Assembly: GCA_951217055.1 (NCBI GenBank)
Contig: OX578280.1
Location: 63,063,633 to 63,127,632, forward strand
Reading direction: 5' to 3'
DNA from: Gerris lacustris
Taxonomy: Eukaryota; Arthropoda; Insecta; Hemiptera; Gerridae
DNA: 64,000 bases
Each line of letters opens with the position of its first letter. Position 1 is the stretch's first letter. Shown here in pieces: positions 57,521 to 64,000 of the stretch. A model generated the notes under the pieces. That model was not told where the DNA came from and searched no databases. It saw only the letters and a program-made list of their open reading frames with translations. Position numbers and translations under genes: made by a program.

Positions 57521-57730
57521 AAGGCCCAATTCACCCACGAGTGGCGTATGGCACTGAAGTGGCAATGGCGTGGAGCTGATTTGTGCCACCTCTATGTTAA
57601 CTTATGGCAACTTATGGCCTAATGTACACTTGTATGGCATGGCAGAGGGGGTCGACCATGACCGATCCTCGCCAGTCCCACGCCATCGCCACGCCAGTGC
57701 CATACACCACTCGTGTGTGAATTGGGCCTA
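57521..57730. mobile_element. Foldback MITE, 210 bp
   Basis: Ends AAGGCCCAATTCACCCACGA and TCGTGTGTGAATTGGGCCT are inverted, and the pairing continues through GTGGCGTATGGCACT and GTGGCAATGGCGTGG, giving arms of about 55 bp. No ORF. Confidence 0.8.
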
Positions 57731-57964
57731 ATACCCCCAATGAGATGCAATACACTTGTCCCACCTTTTTTTTTATTGTTCATAACAGTTCTGTAACCCT
57801 TGCCAAGTAATTGCTTTCAGTGCCTCTGTTGACTTCCTGTACACATCCTGAAAATAATTTCCTTTAAGGTTTCTCTTAACATAAAATCATGGCAATAGAT
57901 GAGACAAAGAGACAGACAACTCAGGGATCTAGGCTGGAAAGGCCCAAACTTAAATTGAAAAAGT

Positions 57965-58325
57965 AAATTGAGGTCAGGGGGACTGGGGAGAGTGGTTGGC
58001 GCTGAATCAACCAGGTTAAGTAGCATCGAGTGTGGTAAGTAGTTGGATGGGCGACCACTTAGCTCTGGGTTCAATTCCGGACCAAGTACCCTCCTCAATG
58101 ATCACCCACATTGCTTAAAAATGGGTAGCTGCTCAAAAGAGTTTGAGCAACCAGGTTTTGGCCTAGAAACCATGGTCGACACTAATCGAGATGTGAGACA
58201 TGGTTTACAAAGCAACACTTCACATGAAATATGAAGAGTTCGGTCTTCTAACCCTGGTTTGTTCAATGTTCATCTATGTGGTCTGGCTCTTTGGTTGTAA
58301 AAAGCCCCCGGATTAAAACAAAAAA
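57965..58325 (+). mobile_element. 5S-rRNA-derived SINE (SINE3 type)
   Basis: 58014-58070 aligns with the internal control region of 5S rRNA: TTAAGTAGCATCGAG (box A), GTGGTAAGTAG (intermediate element) and TTGGATGGGCGACCACTTAG (box C). After this comes a B-box-like GGGTTCAATTCC, then a body ('gggtagctgctcaaaagagtttgagcaacc', 'cgacactaatcgagatgtg') and an A-rich tail after CCCCCGGATTAAAAC. 5S-headed SINEs use the type 1 Pol III promoter. 5S genes themselves are shorter, so this is a retroposon and not an rRNA gene. Confidence 0.78.
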
Positions 58326-58779
58326 ATGAGGACCTTGTTAAAAAAGTAGTCTGCCTCATGCAATTCAAATTGTTCAAAAGTATTGAATAGATAAGTAATG
58401 GAGTCACTTAATAAGAAATAATTTAAGATATATAATCCACCAAAAGTAACTTTATTGTACAAAGCCAGTTTTCAATTATAAGTTTCACCTGCATGAAGGA
58501 CCAATGAAATGTGAAAGAAGAGAAGACAGTTTAGCTCTATGTTGTTAATAGATTATTGTGTCTAGTCAGTTTTTGAGATTGTTTATAGGTTTAGGTTACC
58601 ACATAATCATTACCAACCTCAATAATTACTAACCTCAAGCTGGCTTTATTTTTGATTGTTAAGGAGCTTATACATGCTCTGATTTGCCGTCATGCAGTAA
58701 ATGCAGAGGTATAAATCTATAGTACTAGGAGTACCTTATAAGGCTCTGTAGAGCACCTATAACTTATTAGTCTTAGATA

Positions 58780-58922
58780 ATAAAAGAAGAGCCCCGAAGA
58801 CAATATGGGAGATTTAAAAATTTGGGGTGGGGAACCAATGAGAGCTCAAGATTTTGACAGCTCGAAGGTCAGGCCAACTAGGCATTAAATCTCCTGTGCT
58901 GTCGTCAGGGCTCTTCTTTTTT
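58780..58922. repeat. Hairpin repeat, about 140 bp
   Basis: AAAAGAAGAGCCCCGAAGAC at the left pairs with GTCGTCAGGGCTCTTCTTTT at the right, continuing through GGGAGATTTAA / TTAAATCTCC. The centre carries AACCAATGAGAGCTCAAGAT, similar to the sequence beside the 30-bp array at 36 kb. Confidence 0.65.
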
Positions 58923-59444
58923 TAACAAGACTGTAAGCTCTGGTTGATAAAAAGACCTTGAGTGTTCAAAGGTCCGAATTCTCTTTTGAGTGACTTCCAG
59001 GCAGTTGACGCTCGACCTTACTTTTATTAACATGGCCCGAATCAAATCTGACGCTGTCTAGTAAAAACCTGGGTAAAATGACTGGAGCTGTCTTCTCTGG
59101 TGTGTTCCGACCCCTCATCGGTCGTGCGGGGCAAAAGTCAGGTCTTCCGATAAGTTGTGGTTTGATATCCAACGGTCGAGACGTCCGACTGCCCTTTTAT
59201 ACTTTCCTTATATAGGTACTTATTACATATGAGAAAGTATTGTTATGGAGCAAAAAAAAATCCATAAAGGGAGATTCCCAAAACACCAGCACAAATTAAG
59301 TATTTTTTATATACACCCATTTACTAATTCATTTTTCGTTTTATGCTACTACATTCACAAAATGTAGTTTTTTTTTGGCTTATTTGTGTAGAAATAATAA
59401 TCTAAAATCTAGGAAGATCGAGGTTTATATTGCAACAAAAAGTA

Positions 59445-60332
59445 ACCGTAAAAAGTAAACGTAAGCTTCAAAAATCTTAAGACGGGAAAAAGTGTTATTA
59501 AGGAAACCTGTTATTTGAATTGTTTTGTTTATTTTTGTTATATGTTAAAATGTCACTTGGTTTTGTAAATATAAGAAAACATAATCACGGTCTTGTTAAA
59601 AGTAAAATTGATCTGTGCTGACGCTTATTTCAATATATTAGGTATATTATTATAATACAGCGTACTTAATCCAAAAAAAAAAAAAATCTAACTTCATCTA
59701 TTTAATGAGACAAACAACTTTTTTGAATAATTTTTTTAGTAAAACGAATACTGACACTGTTATGAAGTGATAAAGATCGCTAAATTGATTAAAGTGGACC
59801 TAAACGTTTAAAATAAAGAAAACGTTTTTACCGATATCTTCCGTTCTAACGTATAACGATTTTAATAAAACTTCTTACACATTGTCTAAAGTACAATTGA
59901 AACAGGCATGTAACATTTCAACCTGATACAAGCAGAAGCTTTAGAGTAGGGAAGAGGTATATTTTATAATATTTTAAATTAGTAGGTCGGGTAGGTAGAA
60001 AACAGTCCTATTTCAATCCAACATCCTTTAACAAACATACTCTTTAACTATAAACTCATCATGATCAACTTTTTTCTTATATTCAATATATATTTATTGT
60101 AAGACGCTTGCTTTAATGATACAAATAATGCTTTTCTTTTAATTTTTCCCTAACTCTGCTAGGTACAAACAGTTACTTACTTTTAATTTTGCCTCTTTTC
60201 TAACTCCACCATGTATAAGTAGTTAGCAATGTATACGTACTTAGCAGTGTAATTTTATAATTTTTATTTAATGAAAAATGTAAGGAACTTGATTCCTACC
60301 GGATGTCCCGCGACACCACACGTATTTTTTTT
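59445..60332 (+). repeat. Interspersed repeat family E, copy 2
   Basis: Collinear with 13377-14062 including the 'tttttaccgatatctt' and 'atttcaacctgatacaag' blocks and the terminal TTCCTACCGGATGTCCCGCG. The 5' portion is diverged and has an A14 insertion. Confidence 0.75.
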
Positions 60333-60874
60333 TAAAGATTTTTTTATTTTATGCCTAATTAATTTGGATTATATTACCTATAATAAAATTAAAGATTAGT
60401 GTGTAATACGTCGACCACGGGAAAAGTGGTAGCGGGCCTGGTGGCAAACGTACTACTGGCCGGAGTAGGAAGAGGGTTACTATAACTAGACAAATAACAC
60501 CAATTTTCAGGTGAGAAGGAGCAAGTCCTCCTTCTCTCAAAAAAAACGTATCGTATACTTTTTGTAAACAATGGATCTAGCGCACTCCCACGAGCTCTGA
60601 CATACAACAAAAAAAACATAAACGTCCCTACCAGAGCCCGTATAACAATATAAATATATAACTTGGGAGCTACGCTCGTAACTTAATTCTACATAAAAAA
60701 TGGTCCTTAGATATAGGGTCCTAATGTGTCGACCTGATGGGTCGGCTCCCTCGGCGGAAGGCCTCTAATAAATTTTTGGGTACTCACCGCCGGAAAGGGT
60801 AATCCAATTTCTTCGGCACTTAGCCCACTATCTTAACACCCGCGATTTCGGCACTCGGCTCGAGAGTTCTACTC

Positions 60875-61111
60875 AATGGCACACAGCCTCCAACTGAAAA
60901 TGGCACACAGCCTCCAAATGAAAATGGCACACAGCCTCCAAGTGAAAATGGCACACAGCCTCCAAATGAAAATGGCACACAGCCTAACATAAAAATGGCA
61001 CACAGCCCCCAAGTGAAAATGGCACACAGCCTAACATAAAAATGGCACACAGCCTGACATGGCACACAGCCTAACATAAAAATGGCACACAGCCTAAAAT
61101 GGCACACAGCC
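60875..61111 (-). repeat. Tandem repeats inside the LTR
   Basis: About eleven copies of AATGGCACACAGCCT with 0-9 extra bases (CCAAATGAA or AACATAAA). They lie just downstream of the inferred transcription start, so in the R/U5 part or leader. The region gives a spurious Cys/Val-rich frame on the minus strand. Confidence 0.85.
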
Positions 61112-61186
61112 CACTCTATCACCTCGGTCTTACCCGCGTAACGACGGTTAACTGACTGACTGACCCCGGGTGGGGGAAGCGGCTGC

Positions 61187-61194
61187 CTTTTATA
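61187..61194 (-). promoter_or_regulatory. LTR TATA box
   Basis: TATAAAAG on the minus strand inside the LTR, with a TCA-rich initiator-like sequence about 30 bp downstream (61147-61164). It would drive the Gag transcript from the 5' LTR. Confidence 0.6.
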
Positions 61195-61396
61195 GCTTCG
61201 GGAGTCACAGTGTGACTACACGGGCGTCTCATGACTGGTCTCAGGGGTTCGTGACCAGTCACGGGAGTCACGGAGGGTAACGTGTGACTTTGGGACCCGT
61301 CACATTGTTCGCGTGGGTCACAACCATGTGGCTCCTCCTCAGCTTACTAAAATTTAAATTCCTGTAAACCGGGGCTGTGCCGGCTACCGGTTTACA

Positions 61397-61713
61397 TTCC
61401 CTTCTTCTCCGGAAGCCGACGTTCACACGTCGGAGTTAGAAGGGCGTCTGCTATTAACTGGGTGGGTGTGAGTGTTGTGCCAGTTGCGGTAGTGTTGCAG
61501 CTAGCTCACTTTGCAGGTCTTGTTCACAGGCTGGGCAGGTGGCTCGTTGGGTCCTTTTTCAATTGTGGCCAATTGCCCCATACTTAAAGCTTTTTAAAGA
61601 TAATTAGGCTATCATTGTCCTCGAGTACCTAGGGGAAAACTTGGCTTTAAGAAATTTACAACCGGAAAATAAAAGAAGGAGGAGAAAGGGGACGGGGGGG
61701 CTATAGGTTAGGG
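61397..61713 (-). other. Polypurine tract and remnant between Gag and LTR
   Basis: The polypurine tract (61397-61410) lies next to the LTR. The rest, about 300 bp, should hold reverse transcriptase, RNase H and integrase in a full element but has no such motifs. This is the deletion that makes the element non-autonomous. Confidence 0.6.
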
Positions 61714-63711
61714 TTACTGGGATTTGGCGTTGCAAATGTGTTTTGACGTTGGTTTACTGGGATGTAGGCCAGGGTGCTGCTTATCCGGAGGTCGGTCCTG
61801 GGGTGACGGTGCTTCCTTCACCTCAGGTTGCAATGCGTGAGGTACCGGATATGGGTCGCGGTGGACCGGTGCGGCGCTAACGAGGTGAGACACCGGGAGA
61901 CGGCAACCTTCCTTGTCTGGGGCCTTGAATTGGGTGTTAAAACCCTCCAGCGGGGCTTGTAGGGGATCCCGCAGTTCTCGGGGCAGGTGTTTCAGCTTGT
62001 GATCCAACACCTGGAGAGGGTCTTCGTCCGGTTCGTCCCACTCCACAATGGGTGGGCTGACATCGCTCTCAGCCATCTCTGGGATCTCCATCTCTTCGTT
62101 GGTCTCTATAGGTTCATCGACGATGGTGACCGGTGTAGGCCTCTGCAGGTCGACTTCGGTCCTCCCTACGGCGAAAACCGGTTGTATCTCCTCGGTGTCC
62201 AAGCGGAACACTAGGGGTACTCTTTTCAGTAGATCCATGCCTAGTAGATCGGAACAGCCGGGGCTGGAAGCCATCACCAAGAAGGGGTGCTGCAGTCTCA
62301 TGCCGTGAATAATTACTTCCGCCTCCTGTTGTCCATAGATGGTCATCGGCAGTCCATCAGCTGCCGTGACTGCCAACTTGACAGGGGTCAGGGGTACGCC
62401 GGGAACTGGAGTTGACAGCACCGATGTTTGAGCCCCTGTGTCGACCAGCATTCGTCGTGGTCTCCCATTCAGTAGAATCGTGATGAAAATGCCTTGGCCG
62501 GCTGGTGTAGTAACGGCAGGTACCCTATAGCTCTCCGGGAAGTCTTGATCTGGTCGCTGCTGGGAGTCGCTATCTGCGGTTGGTCCCGGCACCTCGTCGA
62601 TCCGTACTGGCTGTACACGTCGTACAACTGGATATCCGCTACCGCTCACTCCCGAGGTGGGTCGCCACTCTACCGCCGGGGCAGATGATGCTGGCAGAGG
62701 CCTTCGGTATTCCTGTGGCGTTGTCTCATTCCGTGGGGTAGGTCGAGGCTGTAAGGGCCAGGGGCAGCGATCCCTCTGATGGCTACGGGCTCCGCAGTAG
62801 GTGCAGACAGAAGCAGGCGACCCATGGCGCTGACAGTTTACCGGGAAGTGAGTTCGGCTTCCACACAGCTCACAGGGAAATTCTGGTCGCACCCGTTCCT
62901 CGTTGGGTAGTACTGGGTGGTCCGCAGGAGGCTTAGGGCTGGCCACTTCTTGTCGGGGGCAGCTGGCGGCGAAATGACCCACCTCGCCACAGGAATAACA
63001 GCGTTTGTGGTTTCCGTACGACTCGCGGCGGACAGCATGAACACGCCAGGATTCATCTCCAACTGAGGGCGATGTCAGCTCTTGTAGTTCCCTTGCTATG
63101 CTCAAGGCGCTGCTGAGGGTGTAAGGGGCCTTGACCGCTACGTGGGCACGTAAATCTCCATGAAGTCCTCTCACGAACGCACGGACTGCCTTATCGTCTA
63201 TCCACTCCTGCTGCCTTCTCGGACTCCAGGTCGGATTCTCGACACGAGCAACCCTCTTGGCCAGCTGCTCCACCCTCTCGGCATAAGCACGGAGGGACTC
63301 GTCCTCGTACTGACGTACGGACCACAGCCGCATAGAAGCTTCCGTGGGGTCGTCCTGCCCATACCACTTGAGCATTTCCTTTCGAATGGTGTCAAACGGC
63401 ACTGGGTCTGCCGGGTTTATCGCTCTTCCGGTCACGAAGGTATAGGCTGCTCCCTTGGTTTTCAGCCTCAGCACCCTCAGTTTTAACTCTTGCGACAGTC
63501 CCACTGTGGTTTCATCGACAACTTGCAGGAATTGGTGTAGCGAGTATTTGTCATCATGGTCCGGATCCCAGGGGCCTATTGAGTCTAACAATGATTTAGT
63601 TAAGGCCCCGGTGCTCACGTCTGGTTTAGGTGGCTCCGGAACTCGAGCTAGCAATCGCTCCATTTGCCGCATGACGGCTGCGAAGGGGTCTGTCTCTTCC
63701 TCGTTGGACAT
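61714..63711 (-). CDS. Gag-protease polyprotein of Ty3/Gypsy-like retrotransposon
   Basis: 665 residues on the minus strand, uninterrupted. Residues 1-230 are a Gag/capsid-like helical region. Three zinc knuckles of the form C-x2-C-x4-H-x4-C lie at about 238-251, 280-293 and 303-316; they bind the element's RNA. A retropepsin domain follows with the catalytic D-T-G-A at 424-427 and LLGMDLL near 489-495. Residues 560-630 look like the entry to reverse transcriptase (PVHRDPYPVPHALQPEVKE), but the frame ends before any palm motif, so Gag and protease are kept and polymerase is lost. The start at 63711 is chosen because it opens the longest frame. GC content is far above the surroundings and the frame is intact, implying recent insertion. 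Gag-only derivatives can be mobilised by autonomous relatives. Confidence 0.9.
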   Translation of the reverse strand: MSNEEETDPFAAVMRQMERLLARVPEPPKPDVSTGALTKSLLDSIGPWDPDHDDKYSLHQFLQVVDETTVGLSQELKLRVLRLKTKGAAYTFVTGRAINPADPVPFDTIRKEMLKWYGQDDPTEASMRLWSVRQYEDESLRAYAERVEQLAKRVARVENPTWSPRRQQEWIDDKAVRAFVRGLHGDLRAHVAVKAPYTLSSALSIARELQELTSPSVGDESWRVHAVRRESYGNHKRCYSCGEVGHFAASCPRQEVASPKPPADHPVLPNEERVRPEFPCELCGSRTHFPVNCQRHGSPASVCTYCGARSHQRDRCPWPLQPRPTPRNETTPQEYRRPLPASSAPAVEWRPTSGVSGSGYPVVRRVQPVRIDEVPGPTADSDSQQRPDQDFPESYRVPAVTTPAGQGIFITILLNGRPRRMLVDTGAQTSVLSTPVPGVPLTPVKLAVTAADGLPMTIYGQQEAEVIIHGMRLQHPFLVMASSPGCSDLLGMDLLKRVPLVFRLDTEEIQPVFAVGRTEVDLQRPTPVTIVDEPIETNEEMEIPEMAESDVSPPIVEWDEPDEDPLQVLDHKLKHLPRELRDPLQAPLEGFNTQFKAPDKEGCRLPVSHLVSAAPVHRDPYPVPHALQPEVKEAPSPQDRPPDKQHPGLHPSKPTSKHICNAKSQ

Positions 63712-63724
63712 CTTGGAGTACTAA

Positions 63725-64000
63725 TGGGTTTGCATACAAGGAAAATTCAAAGGGGAAACAGAAAAAGAATGGGGTAATGGGAAGAATCACAATCAAGGGA
63801 GGGAGAAAAGTAAGTTGATAATTAAAGGATAACTAAATAAAATAAAAAAAAAAGGGTAATAATTTAAAATGAACTAAATCAATTCAAATCAAAATCAAAA
63901 TTAGAGACCAAATAAGAAAAGAAATTTTTAGGTACCACAAAAAAAAAAGAAATAAATAGAAGTAAAAGTAAAAGCCAAGGTATCCCCTTGATAGTACAAA
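63725..64000 (-). other. Leader upstream of Gag, window end
   Basis: A-rich sequence on the + strand with no frame. In the element's orientation this is the 5' leader between the (unseen) 5' LTR and Gag. I could not locate a primer-binding site. Confidence 0.5.

Larger units (their letters stand above)
60402..61396 (-). mobile_element. 3' LTR of Ty3/Gypsy-like retrotransposon
   Basis: Reading on the minus strand, a polypurine tract GGAGAAGAAGGGAA (61397-61410) is followed at once by TGTAAACCGGTAGCCGGC. About 995 bp later the sequence ends CGTATTACA, giving TGTAA..TTACA ends. A TATAAAAG box (61187-61194) lies about 30 bp before a TCAGTCAGTCAG initiator-like run. The partner LTR would lie beyond base 64000, so the ends are a proposal. 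Confidence 0.65.

Noticed and set aside
58014..58070. 5S rRNA gene
   Set aside because: Only the internal control region matches. The flanks and the A-rich tail are those of a SINE.
58782..58920. Hammerhead motif (minus strand has CTGACGA)
   Set aside because: No GAAA block follows a pairable stem II at the expected distance.
60820..61122. 100-codon Cys/Val/Phe-rich minus-strand ORF
   Set aside because: A translation of the tandem repeat inside the LTR.

Overview
This is a eukaryotic, very AT-rich, intron- and transposon-dominated window. It almost certainly comes from an arthropod and most likely an insect. A hemipteran is my guess from the style of the repeats, with low confidence. The only conserved cellular gene I can support is the 3' half of fascin (Drosophila singed), on the + strand. 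Its last four coding exons are 37053-37209, 44587-44748, 46831-46967 and 49642-49844. The splice phases agree across all three introns and the frame ends in the family's C-terminal W-E-Y. The N-terminal ~290 residues are not recognisable here, so bases 1-37052 are probably intron of the same gene, or intron plus upstream sequence.

Layout. 1-37 kb is a patchwork of transposon relics. It holds several interspersed non-autonomous families, here called A to F, and long TA microsatellites. A Penelope-like element (PLE) fragment with a GIY-YIG endonuclease lies at 18990-19394, interrupted downstream by a pogo-like MITE. Inverted-repeat structures around 0.7-1.0, 21.0-22.1 and 29.9-31.2 kb carry hammerhead-ribozyme-like motifs. 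A broken jockey-type non-LTR reverse transcriptase lies at about 26.0-27.0 kb. Several TIR elements have readable target-site duplications.

37-50 kb is the fascin 3' region. Its introns hold a 58/49-bp satellite (37.86-38.97 kb), 22-bp and 102-bp tandem arrays, a piggyBac-like MITE, a foldback element and a second pogo-like MITE.

50-60 kb is extremely AT-rich. It contains a tRNA-like unit with a tandem run of box-A-like motifs (51.1-51.3 kb), a decayed protein-coding relic on the minus strand (53.2-54.1 kb), two well-bounded MITEs, and a 5S-rRNA-derived SINE (about 58 kb). 60.4-64 kb is the 3' part of a minus-strand Ty3/Gypsy-like retrotransposon. It has an LTR with TATA box, a polypurine tract, and a 665-residue Gag-protease ORF that breaks off at the start of reverse transcriptase.

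The most distinctive theme is the repeated pairing of hammerhead-like cores with large palindromes and tandem arrays, several of them close to recognisable Penelope sequence. Three core types share one architecture: a seven-base block, one extra base, a paired stem II, GAAA (or a decayed form), and a self-complementary four-base stem III.
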